This document shows positions 1 to 9,849 of a stretch of DNA of 64,000 bases, piece after piece. This stretch comes from Euonymus europaeus (taxonomy: Eukaryota > Streptophyta > Magnoliopsida > Celastrales > Celastraceae). A program made the translations under genes and the position numbers. Location: positions 868,001 through 932,000 of the forward strand of contig OY756970.1 in the NCBI GenBank assembly GCA_963580455.1. The letters run 5' to 3'. A model generated the notes under the pieces. It was not told where the DNA came from. It was given only the letters and a program-made list of their open reading frames with translations, and did not search any database. Positions within the stretch are counted from its first letter, which is position 1. The number at the start of each line of letters is the position of its first letter.

Positions 1-24
1 AGGTGAAACGAGACCTACTATCCA

Positions 25-115
25 CGAGTTCTGAAATCAAAATCCGAAACGCCAGGATTTTAGATCTCGAAAAGTAGTGTGAAATCAAGCTAAAAATCAC
101 TGAATTCAGAACTCG
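25..115. other. Intramonomer 11-bp inverted repeat (dyad), representative copy
   Basis: CGAGTTCTGAA at 25-35 and TTCAGAACTCG at 105-115 are perfect reverse complements, separated by 69 bp and 80 bp centre to centre. The pair recurs in most monomers of the array. Occasional single changes hit one arm, such as CGAGTTATGAA near 4521 or CAAAACTCG near 10480. The spacing is close to one superhelical turn of DNA on a nucleosome, so both arms could lie side by side on a positioned particle, or the stem could extrude as a hairpin. Both ideas are inference; only the symmetry is seen. Confidence 0.85.
32..88 (+). repeat. Internal 9-bp direct repeat within the monomer
   Basis: TGAAATCAA occurs at 32-40 and again at 80-88, 48 bp apart, each followed by an A-rich run, ATC and CCGAA (AAAATCCGAA after the first copy; a longer AAAAATCAC then T/CGAATTC after the second). 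This looks like the eroded trace of an internal duplication from which the 173-bp unit grew. It is seen in nearly all monomers. Confidence 0.65.
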
Positions 116-140
116 GAGTCAACGGATATTCATAAAACCG

Positions 141-150
141 TTTACGTAAA
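141..150. other. Perfect 10-bp palindrome TTTACGTAAA, representative copy
   Basis: Present once per monomer at offset 141-150 in the majority form. Elsewhere its centre is altered: TTTAAGTAAA (for example 9330 and 11720), TTTAGGTAAA (38059), TTTAACTAAA (37367), TTTATGTAAA (59508), TTTGCGTAAA (40482), a GTTGTCGTAAA form (11374, 17768, 20882, 24515, 37884), TTTACGAAAA (37695) and a shortened TTTCGAAAA (57087). The change to TATGTA is what cytosine deamination of the central CpG would give. It could be a protein-binding site that splits monomers into competent and altered classes, but nothing here proves binding. Confidence 0.8.
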
Positions 151-1730
151 GAAACCACATTTCGCGGCTAACTAGGTGAAACGAGACCTACTAGCCACGA
201 GTTCTGAAATCAAAATCCGAAACTTTAGGATTGTAGAGCTCGAAAAGTAGTGTGAAATCAAGCTAAAAATCACCGAATTCAGAACTCGGAGTCAAAAGAT
301 ATTCATAAAACCGTTTACGTAAAGAAACCACATTTCGCGCCTAACTAGGTGAAACGAGACTTACTAGCCACGAGTTCTGAAATCAAAATCCGAAATATCA
401 GGATTGTAGAGCTCGCAAAGTAGTGTGAAATCAAGCTAAAAATCATCGAATTCAGAACTCGGAGTCAACGGATATTCATAAAATCGTTTACGTAAAGAAA
501 CCACGTTTCGCGGCTAACTAGGTGAAACGAGACCTACTAGCCACGAGTTCTGAAATCAAAATCAGAAACTCCAGGATTGTAGAGCTCGAAAAGTAGTGTG
601 AAATCAAGCTAAAAATCACCGAATTCAGAACTCGGAGTCAACGGATATTCATAAAATCGTTTACGTAAAGAAACCACATTTCGCGGCTAACTAGGTGAAA
701 CGAGACCTACTAGCCACGAGTTCTGAAATCAAAATCCGAAACTCCAGGATTTTAGATCTCGAAAAGTAGTGTGAAATCGAGCTAAAAATCACCGAATTCA
801 GAACTCGGAGTTAACGGATATTCATAAAACCGTTTACGTAAAGAAACCACATTTCGCGCCTAACTAGGTGAAACGAGACCTACAAGCCACGAGTTCGGAA
901 ATCAAAATCCGAAACTCCAGGATTGTAGAGCTCGAAAAGTAGTGTGAAATCAAGCTAAAAATCACCGAATTCAGAACTCGGAGTCAACGGATATTCATAA
1001 AATCGTTTACGTAAAGAAACCACATTTCGCGGCTAACTAGGTGAAACGAGACCTACTAGCCACGAGTTCTGAAATCAAAATCCGAAATGCCAGGATTTTA
1101 GATCTCGAAAAGTAGTGTGAAATCGAGCTAAAAATCACCGAATTCAGAACTCGGAGTCAACGGATATTCATAAAACCGTTTACGTAAAGAAACCACATTT
1201 CGCGCCTAACTAGGTGAAACGAGACCTACAAGCCACGAGTTCGGAAATCAAAATCCGAAACTCCAGGATTGTAGAGCTCGAAAAGTAGTGTGAAATCAAG
1301 CTAAAAATCACCGTATTCAGAACTCGGAGTCAACGGATATTCATAAAACCGTTTACGTAAAGAAACCACATTTCGCGGCTAACTAGGTGAAACGAGACCT
1401 ACTATCCACGAGTTCTGAAATCAAAATCCGAAATGCCAGGATTGTAGAGCTCGAAAAGTACTGTGAAATCAAGCTAAAAATCACCGAATTCAGAACTCGG
1501 AGTCAACGGATATTCATAAAACCGTTTACGTAAAGAAACCACATTTCGCGCCTAACTAGGTGAAACGAGACCTACAAGCCACGAGTTCAGAAATCAAAAT
1601 CCGAAATGCCAGCATTGTAGAGCTCGAAAAGTAGTGTGAAATCAAGCTAAAAATCACCGAATTCAGAACTTGGAGTCAGCGGATATTCATAAGACCGTTT
1701 ACGTAAAGAAACCACATTTCGCGCCAAACT

Positions 1731-3285
1731 ATGTGAAACGAGACCTACTAGCCACGAGTTCTGAAATCAAAATCCGAAATGCCAGGATTGTAGAGCTAGA
1801 AAAGTAGTGTGAAATCAAGCTAAAAATCACCGAATTCGGAACTCGGAGTCAACGGATATTCATAAAACCGTTTACGTAAAGAAACCACATTTCGCGCCTA
1901 ATTAGGTGAAACGAGACCTACTAGCCACGAGTTCTGAAATCAAAATCCGAAACGCCAGGATTTTATATCTCGAAAAGTAATGTGAAATCAAGCTAAAAAT
2001 CACCGAATTAAGAACTCGGAGTCAACGGATATTCATAAAACCGTTTACGTAAAGAAACCACATTTCGCGGCTTACTAGGTGAAACGAGACCTACCAGCCA
2101 CGAGTTCTGAAATCAAAATCCGAAATGCCAGGATTTTAGATCTCGAAAAGTAGTGTGAAATCAAGCTAAAAATCACCGAATTCAGAACTCGGAGTCAAAA
2201 GATATTCATAAAACCGTTTACGTAAAGAAACCACATTTCGCGCCCAACTAGGTTAAACGAGACTTACTAGCCACGAGTTCTGAAATCAAAATCCGAAATA
2301 TCAGGATTGTAGAGCTCGCAAAGTAGTGAAATCAAGCTAAAAATCATCGAATTCAGAACTCGGAGTCAACGGATATTCATAAAATCGTTTACGTAAAGAA
2401 ACCACATTTCGCGGCTAACTAGGTGAAACGAGACCTACTAGCCACGAGTTCTGAAATCAAAATCCGAAACTCCAGGATTGTAGAGCTCGAAAAGTAGTGT
2501 GAAATCAAGCTAAAAATCACCGAATTCAGAACTCGGAGTCAACGGATATTCATAAAATCGTTTACGTAAAGAAACCACATTTCGTGCCTAACTAGGTGAA
2601 ACGAGACCTATTAGCCACGAGTTCTCAAATCAAAATCTGAAACTCCAGGATTGTAGAGCTCGAAAAGTAGTGTGAAATCAAGCTAAAAATCACCGAATTC
2701 AGAACTCGGAGTCAACGGATATTCATAAAACCGTTTACGTAAAGTAACCACATTTCGCGCCTAACTAGGTGAAACGAGACCTACTAGCCACGAGTTCTGA
2801 AATTAAAATCCGAAATGCCAGGATTGTAGAGCTCAAAAAGTAGTGTGAAATCAAGCTAAAAATCACCGAATTCGGAACTCGGAGTCAACGGATATTCATA
2901 AAACCGTTTACGTAAAGAAACCACATTTCGCGCCTAATTAGGTGAAACGAGACCTACTAGCCACGAGTTCTGAAATCAAAATCCGAAACGCCAGGATTTT
3001 ATATCTCGAAAAGTAATGTGAAATCAAGCTAAAAATCACCGAATTCAGAACTCGGAGTCAACGGATATTCATAAAACCGTTTACGTAAAGAAACCACATT
3101 TCGCGGCTTACTAGGTGAAACGAGACCTACCAGCCACGAGTTCTGAAATCAAAATCCGAAATGCCAGGATTTTAGATCTCGAAAAGTAGTGTGAAATCAA
3201 GCTAAAAATCACCGAATTCAGAACTCGGAGTCAACGGATATTCATAAAACCGTTTACGTAAAGAAACCTTATTTCGCCGCTAACT
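1731..3285 (+). repeat. Six-monomer duplication, period 1036 bp
   Basis: The monomers starting at 1731, 1904 and 2077 recur in order at 2767, 2940 and 3113. Shared rare marks are GAATTCGG in place of GAATTCAG, a TTTTATATCT central box with AAGTAATGTG, and a CTTACTAGG/CTACCAGCC boundary. The period is 1036 and not 1038 because the intervening monomer at 2250 has lost 2 bp. The copies are not identical: for example AGCTAGAAAAG in the first and AGCTCAAAAAG in the second. Confidence 0.85.
2250..2420 (+). repeat. 171-bp monomer with 2-bp deletion
   Basis: One TG is missing from the usual GTAGTGTGAAATC box, leaving GTAGTGAAATC near 2325. It also begins AGGTTAAACG, not AGGTGAAACG. All later monomer starts in the left block are shifted by 2 bp because of it. 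Confidence 0.9.
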
Positions 3286-3631
3286 AGGTGAAACGAGACC
3301 TACTAGCCACGAGTTCTGAAATCAAAATCCGAAACTCCAGGATTGTAGAGCTCGAAAATTAGTGTGAAATCAAGCTAAAAATCACCCAATTCAGAACTCG
3401 GAGTCAACGGATATTCATAAAACCGTTTACGTAAAGAAACCACTTTTCGCGCCTAACTAGGTGAAGCGAGACCTACAAGCCACGAGTTCTGAAATCAAAA
3501 TCCGAAAGGCCAGGATTGTAGAGCTCGAAAAGTAGTGTGAAATCAAGCTAAAAATCACCGAATTCAGAACTCGGAGTCAACGGATATTCATAAAACCGTT
3601 TAAGTAAAGTAACCATATTTCGCGCCTAACT

Positions 3632-4496
3632 AGTTGAAACGAGACCTACTAGCCACGAGTTATGAAATCAAAATCCGAAACTCCAGGATTGTAGAGCTAC
3701 AAAAGTAGTGTGAAATCAAGCTAAAAATCACCGAATTCAGAACTCGGAGTCAACGGATATTCATAAAATCGTTTACGTAAAGAAACCACATTTCGCGGCT
3801 AACTAGGTGAAACGAGACCTACTAGCCACGATTTCTGAAATCAAAATCCGAAACTTTAGGATTGTAGAGCTCGAAAAGTAGTGTGAAATCAAGCTAAAAA
3901 TCACCGAATTCAGAACTCGGAGTCAATAGATATTCATAAAACCGTTTACGTAAAGAAACAACATTTCGCGCCTAACTAGGTGAAACGAGACTTACTAGCC
4001 ACGAGTTTTGAAATCAAAATCCGAAATATCAGGATTGTAGAGCTCGCAAAGTAGTGTGAAATCAAGCTAAAAATCATCGAATTCAGAACTCGGAGTCAAC
4101 GGATATTCATAAAATCGTTTACGTAAAGAAACCACATTTCGCGGCTAACTAGGTGAAACGAGACCTACTAGCCACGAGTTCTGAAATCAAAATCCGAAAC
4201 TCCAAGATTGTAGAGCTCGAGAAGTAGTGTGAAATCAAGCTAAAAATCACCGAATTCAGAACTCAGAGTCAACGGATATTCATAAAATCGTTTACGTAAA
4301 GAAACCACATTTCGCGGCTAACTAGGTGAAACGAGACCTACTAGCCACGAGTTCTGAAATCAAAATCCGAAACTCCAGGATTGTAGAGCTCGAAAAGTAG
4401 TGTGAAATCAAGCTAAAAATCACCGAATTCAGAACTCGGAGTCAACGGATATTCATAAAACCGTTTAAGTAAAGTAACCATATTTCGCGCCTAACT
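3632..4496 (+). repeat. 5-mer HOR, copy 1 (865 bp)
   Basis: Five monomers in the order: AGCTACAAAAG type; CGATTTCTG/ACTTTAGG type ending TCAATAGATA; CTTACTAG/ATATCAGG type; CTCCAAG/CTCGAGAAG type with CAGAGTC; plain CTCCAGG type. The next 865 bp repeat this order almost exactly. Confidence 0.88.
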
Positions 4497-5361
4497 AGTT
4501 GAAACGAGACCTACTAGCCACGAGTTATGAAATCAAAATCCGAAACTCCAGGATTGTAGAGCTACAAAAGTAGTGTGAAATCAAGCTAAAAATCACCGAA
4601 TTCAGAACTCAGAGTCAACGGATATTCATAAAATCGTTTACGTAAAGAAACCACATTTCGCGGCTAACTAGATGAAACGAGACCTACTAGCCACGATTTC
4701 TGAAATCAAAATCCGAAACTTTAGGATTGTAGAGCTCGAAAAGTAGTGTGAAATCAAGCTAAAAATCACCGAATTCAGAACTCGGAGTCAATAGATATTC
4801 ATAAAACCGTTTACGTAAAGAAACAACATTTCGCGCCTAACTAGGTGAAACGAGACTTACTAGCCACGAGTTTTGAAATCAAAATCCGAAATATCAGGAT
4901 TGTATAGCTCGCAAAGTAGTGTGAAATCAAGCTAAAAATCATCGAATTCAGAACTCGGAGTCAACGGATATTCATAAAATCGTTTACGTAAAGAAACCAC
5001 ATTTCGCGGCTAACTAGGTGAAACGAGACCTACTAGCCACGAGTTCTGAAATCAAAATCCGAAACTCCAAGATTGTAGAGCTCGAGAAGTAGTGTGAAAT
5101 CAAGCTAAAAATCACCGAATTCAGAACTCAGAGTCAACGGATATTCATAAAATCGTTTACGTAAAGAAACCACATTTCGCGGCTAACTAGGTGAAACGAG
5201 ACCTACTAGCCACGAGTTCTGAAATCAAAATCCGAAACTCCAGGATTGTAGAGCTCGAAAAGTAGTGTGAAATCAAGCTAAAAATCACCGAATTCAGAAC
5301 TCGGAGTCAATAGATATTCATAAAACCGTTTACGTAAAGAAACAACATTTCGCGCCTAACT
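4497..5361 (+). repeat. 5-mer HOR, copy 2 (865 bp), ending in a hybrid monomer
   Basis: Repeats the unit at 3632-4496. Its fifth monomer (5189-5361) is a hybrid: the front half is the plain CTCCAGG type, the back half has the TCAATAGATA mark that belongs to the second monomer of the unit. From 5362 the CTTACTAG monomer type follows again, a step of 519 bp (three monomers) from 4843. This is what unequal exchange inside a monomer would produce. Confidence 0.85.
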
Positions 5362-7610
5362 AGGTGAAACGAGACTTACTAGCCACGAGTTTTGAAATCA
5401 AAATCCGAAATATCAGGATTGTAGAGCTCGCAAAGTAGTGTGAAATCAAGCTAAAAATCATCGAATTCAGAACTCGGAGTCAACGGATATTCATAAAATC
5501 GTTTACGTAAAGAAACCACATTTCGCGGCTAACTAGGTGAAACGAGACCTACTAGCCACGAGTTCTGAAATCAAAATCCGAAACTCCAAGATTGTAGAGC
5601 TCGAGAAGTAGTGTGAAATCAAGCTAAAAATCACCGAATTCAGAACTCAGAGTCAACGGATATTCATAAAATCGTTTACGTAAAGAAACGACATTTCGCG
5701 GCTAACTAGGTGAAACGAGACCTACTAGCCACGAGTTCTGAAATCAAAATCCGAAACTCCAGGATTGTAGAGCTCGAAAAGTAGTGTGAAATCAAGCTAA
5801 AAATCACCGAATTCAGAACTCGGAGTCAACGGATATTCATAAAACCGTTTACGTAAAGAAACCTTATTTCGCCGCTAACTAGGTGAAACGAGACCTACTA
5901 GCCACGAGTTCTGAAATCAAAATCCGAAACTCCAGGATTGTAGAGCTCGAAAATTAGTGTGAAATCAAGCTAAAAATCACCCAATTCAGAACTCGGAGTC
6001 AACGGATATTCATAAAACCGTTTACGTAAAGAAACCACTTTTCGCGCCTAACTAGGTGAAGCGAGACCTACAAGCCACGAGTTCTGAAATCAAAATCCGA
6101 AAGGCCAGGATTGTAGAGCTCGAAAAGTAGTGTGAAATCAAGCTAAAAATCACCGAATTCAGAACTCGGAGTCAACGGATATTCATAAAACCGTTTAAGT
6201 AAAGTAACCATATTTCGCGCCTAACTAGTTGAAACGAGACCTACTAGCCATGAGTTATGAAATCAAAATCCGAAACTCCAGGATTGTAGAGCTACAAAAG
6301 TAGTGTGAAATCAAGCTAAAAATCACCGAATTCAGAACTCGGAGTCAACGGATATTCATAAAACCGTTTACGTAAAGAAACCACATTTCGTGCCCAATTA
6401 GGTGAAACGAGACCTACTCGCCACGAATTCTGAAATCAAAATCCGAAACGCCGGGATTTTAGATCTCGAAAAGTAGTGTGAAATCAAGCTAAAAATCACC
6501 GAATTCAGAACTCGGAGTCAACGGATATTCATAAAACCGTTTACGTAAAGAAACCACATTTCGCGGCTAACTAGGTGAAACGAGACCTACTAGCCACGAG
6601 TTCTGAAATCAAAATCCGAAACTTTAGGATTGTAGAGCTCGAAAAGTAGTTTGAAATCAAGCTAAAAATCACCGAATTCAGAACTCGGAGTCAACAGATA
6701 TTCATAAAACCGTTTACGTAAAGAAACCACATTTCGCGCCTAACTAGGTGGCACGAGACCTACTAGCCACGAGTTCTGAAATCAAAATCCGAAATGCCAG
6801 GATTTTAGATCTCCAAAAGTAGTGTGAAATCAAGCTAAAAATCACCGAATTCAGAACTCGGAGTCAACGGATATTCATAAAACCGTTTACGTAAAGAAAC
6901 CACATTTCGCGCCTAATTAGGTGAAACGAGACCTACTAGCCACGAGTTCTGAAATCAAAATCCGAAATGCCAGGATTTTAGATCTCTAAAAGTAGTGTGA
7001 AATCAAGCTAAAAATCATCAAATTCAGAACTCGGAGTCAACGGATATTCATAAAACCGTTTATGTAAAGAAACCACATTTTGCGCCTAACTAGGTGAAAC
7101 GAGACCTACAAGCCACGAGTTCAGAAATCAAAATCCGAAATGCCAGGATTGTAGAGTTCGAAAAGTAGTGCGAAATCAAGCTAAAAATCACCGAATTCAG
7201 AACTTGGAGTCAACAGATATTCATAAGACCATTTATGTAAAGAAACCACATTTCGCGCCTAACTATGTGAAACGAGACCTACTAGCCACGATTTCTGAAA
7301 TCAAAATCCGAAATGCCAGGATTGTAGAGCTCGAAAAGTAGTGTGAAATCAAGCTAAAAATCACCGAATTCAGAACTCGGAGTCAACGGATATTCATAAA
7401 ACCGTTTACGTAAAGAAACCACATTTCGCGGCTAACTAGGTGAAACGAGACCTACTTGCCACGAGTTCTGAAATCAAAATCCGAAACTATAGGATTGTAG
7501 AGCTCGAAAAGTAGTGTGAAATCAAGCTAAAAATCACCGAATTCAGAACTCGGAGTCAATAGATATTCATAAAACCGTTTACGTAAAGAAACCACATTTC
7601 GCGCCTAACT

Positions 7611-8302
7611 AGGTGAAACGAGACTTACTGGCTACGAGTTCTGAAATCAAAATCCGAAATATCAGGATTGTAGAGCTCGCAAAGTAGTGTGAAATCAAGC
7701 TAAAAATCATCGAATTCAGAACTCGGAGTCAACGGATATTCATAAAATCGTTTACGTAAAGAAACCACATTTCGCGGCTAACTAGGTGAAATGAGACCTA
7801 CTAGCCACGAGTTCTGAAATCAAAATCCGAAACTCCAGCATTGTAGAGCTCGAAAAGTAGTGTGAAATCAAGCTAAAAATCACCGAATTCAGAACTCGGA
7901 GTCAACGGATATTCATAAAACCGTTTACGTAAATAAACCACATTTCGCCGCTAACTAGGTGAAACGAGACCTACCAGCCACGAGTTCTGAAATCAAAATC
8001 CGAAACTCCAGGATTGTAGAGCTCGAAAATTAGTGTGAAATCAAACTAAAAATCACCCAATTCAGAACTCGGAGTCAACGGATATTCATAAAACCGTTTA
8101 CGTAAAGAAACCACTTTTCGCGCCTAACTAGGTGAAACGAGACCTACAAGCCACGAGTTCTGAAATCAAAATCCGAAAGGCCAGGATTGTAGAGCTCGAA
8201 AAGTAGTGTGAAATCAAGATAAAAATCACCGAATTCAGAACTCGGAGTCAACGGATATTCATAAAACCGTTTAAGTAAAGTAACCATATTTCGCGCCTAA
8301 CT
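7611..8302 (+). repeat. Four-monomer block with a distant copy at 12099-12790
   Basis: The order CTTAC..GCTACGAG with ATATCAGG, then CTCCAGCATTG ending AAATAAACC, then ACCAGCC with AAAATTAGTG and CACCCAATTC, then CAAGCC with AAAG(G/A)CC, recurs at 12099-12790. The offset is 4488 bp, equal to 26 monomers minus the 10 bp lost in deletions between them. The two copies have since gained private substitutions. Confidence 0.75.
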
Positions 8303-8474
8303 AGGTGAAATGAGCCTACTAGCCACGAGTAATGAAATCAAAATCCGAAACTCCAGGATTGTAGAGCTACAAAAGTAGTGTGAAATCAAGCTAAAAATCA
8401 TCGAATTCAGAACTCGGAGTCAACGGATATTCATAAAATCGTTTACGTAAAGAAACCACATTTCGCGGCCAACT
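8303..8474 (+). repeat. 172-bp monomer with 1-bp deletion
   Basis: GAGCCTACT replaces GAGACCTACT. The same deletion recurs in the monomer at 9340-9511, so it was duplicated with the 6-mer and did not arise twice. Confidence 0.88.
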
Positions 8475-9339
8475 AGGTGAAACGAGTACTACTAGCCACG
8501 AGTTCTGAAATCAAAATCCGAAACTTTAGGATTGTAGAGCTCGAAAAGTAGTGTGAAATCAAGCTAAAAATCACCGAATTCAGAACTCGGAGTCAACGGA
8601 TATTCATAAAACCGTTTACGTAAAGAAACCACATTTCGCGGCTAACTAGGTGAAACGAGACCTACAAGCCACGAGTTCTGAAATCAAAATCCGAAACAGC
8701 AGGATTTTAGATCTCGAAAATTAGTGTGAAATCAAGCTAAAAATCACCGAATTCAGAACTCGGAGTCAACGGATATTCATAAAACCGTTTACGTAAAGCA
8801 ACCACATTTCGCGCCTAACTAGGTGAAATGAGACCTACAAGCCACGAATTCTGAAATCAAAATCCGAAATGCCAGAATTGTAGAGCTCGAAAAGTGGTGT
8901 AAAATCAAGCTAAAAATAACCCAATTCAGAACTCGGAGTCAACGGATATTCATAAAACCGTTTAAGTAAAGAAACCACATTTGGCGCCTAACTAGGTGAA
9001 ACGAGACCTACAAGCCACGAGTTCTGAAATCAAAATCCCAAATACCAGGATTTTAGATCTCGAAAAGTAGTGTGAAATCAAGCTAAAAATCACCGAATTC
9101 AGAACTCGGAGTCAACGGATATTCATAAAACCGTTTACGTAAAGAAACCACATTTCGCGCCTAACTAGGTGAAACGAGAACTACTAGCCACGAGTTCTGA
9201 AATCAAAGTCCGAAACTCCAGGATTGTAGAGCTCGAAATGTAGCGTGAAATCAAGCAAAAAATCACCGAATTCAGAACTCGGAGTCAACGGATATTCATA
9301 AAACCGTTTAAGTAAAGTAACCATATTTCGCGCCTAACT
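8303..9339 (+). repeat. 6-mer HOR, copy 1 (1037 bp)
   Basis: Six monomers: GAGCCTACT with the AGCTACAAAAG centre (1 bp short); CGAGTACTACT/ACTTTAGG; CAAGCC with TTTTAGATCTCGAAAATT; AAATGAG/ATGCCAGAA with TGTAAAATC; CCCAAATACC with TTTGGCGCC; CGAGAACT/AAAGTCC with CGAAATGTAG and AAGCAAAAAATC. The same order follows in the next 1029 bp. Confidence 0.9.
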
Positions 9340-9511
9340 AGGTGAAATGAGCCTACTAGCCACGAGTTATGAAATCAAAATCCGAAACTCCAGGATTGTA
9401 GAGCTACAAAAGTAGTGTGAAATCAAGCTAAAAATCATCGAATTCAGAACTCGGAGTCAACGGATATTCATAAAATCGTTTACGTAAAGAAACCACATTT
9501 CGCGGCTAACT
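9340..9511 (+). repeat. 172-bp monomer, duplicate of the 8303 deletion
   Basis: Carries the same missing A in GAGCCTACT as the monomer at 8303, confirming the 6-mer as a duplication unit. Confidence 0.88.
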
Positions 9512-9684
9512 AGGTGAAACGAGTACTACTAGCCACGAGTTCTGAAATCAAAATCCGAAACTTTAGGATTGTAGAGCTCGAAAAGTAGTGTGAAATCAAG
9601 CTAAAAATCACCGAATTCAGAACTCGGAGTCAACGGATATTCATAAAACCGTTTACGTAAAGAAACCACATTTCGCGGCTAACT

Positions 9685-9849
9685 AGGTGAAACGAGACCT
9701 ACAAGCCACGAGTTCTGAAATCAAAATCCGAAACACCAGGATTTTAGATCTCGAAAATTAGTGTGAAATCAAGCTAAAAATCACCGAATTCAGAACTCGG
9801 AGTCAACGGATATTCGTTTACGTAAAGTAACCACATTTCGCGCCTAACT
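9685..9849 (+). repeat. 165-bp monomer with 8-bp deletion beside the palindrome
   Basis: GATATTC runs directly into GTTTACG at 9815/9816, losing the eight bases ATAAAACC normally between them. It is the shortest complete monomer in the window. The TTTACGTAAA palindrome itself is intact. Its counterpart at 8648-8820 is full length, so the deletion postdates the 6-mer duplication. Confidence 0.92.

Larger units (their letters stand above)
1..173 (+). repeat. Reference monomer of the satellite (173 bp)
   Basis: First complete monomer, used here as the coordinate frame. It has 36 C and 32 G (39% GC) and 11 CpG. Layout by offset: 1-24 start box, where 18-20 reads CTA or CAA in different monomers; 25-35 left arm of an 11-bp dyad; 32-40 first copy of TGAAATCAA; 46-56 hypervariable box (ACGCC, ACTCC, ACTTT, ATGCC, ATATC, ACACC, AGGCC and others before AGG); 62-68 palindromic hexamer; 80-88 second TGAAATCAA; 102-107 EcoRI-type GAATTC; 105-115 right arm of the dyad; 141-150 palindrome; 162-170 end box (CGCGGCT, CGCGCCT or CGCGGAT). 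Stop codons occur in all frames of both strands, so it is non-coding. Confidence 0.95.
3286..6399 (+). repeat. Three-monomer block repeated 2595 bp (15 monomers) apart
   Basis: Monomers at 3286-3804 recur at 5881-6399 with the same rare marks: a preceding AAACCTTATTTCGCCGC boundary (cctt at 3267 and 5862, exactly 2595 apart), CCACTTTTCGC, GTGAAGCGAG, AAAGGCC, GTAAAGTAACC, TAGTTGAAAC and the AGCTACAAAAG centre. Between them lie nested 5-mer and 3-mer duplications, so this pair marks the outer edges of a block amplified in several steps. Confidence 0.85.

Noticed and set aside
141..150. TTTACGTAAA as a promoter element or bZIP-type ACGT box controlling a gene
   Set aside because: An ACGT core is common in plant promoters, but there is no gene to regulate and it recurs hundreds of times as part of the satellite. 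A binding role in chromatin is kept only as a hypothesis.
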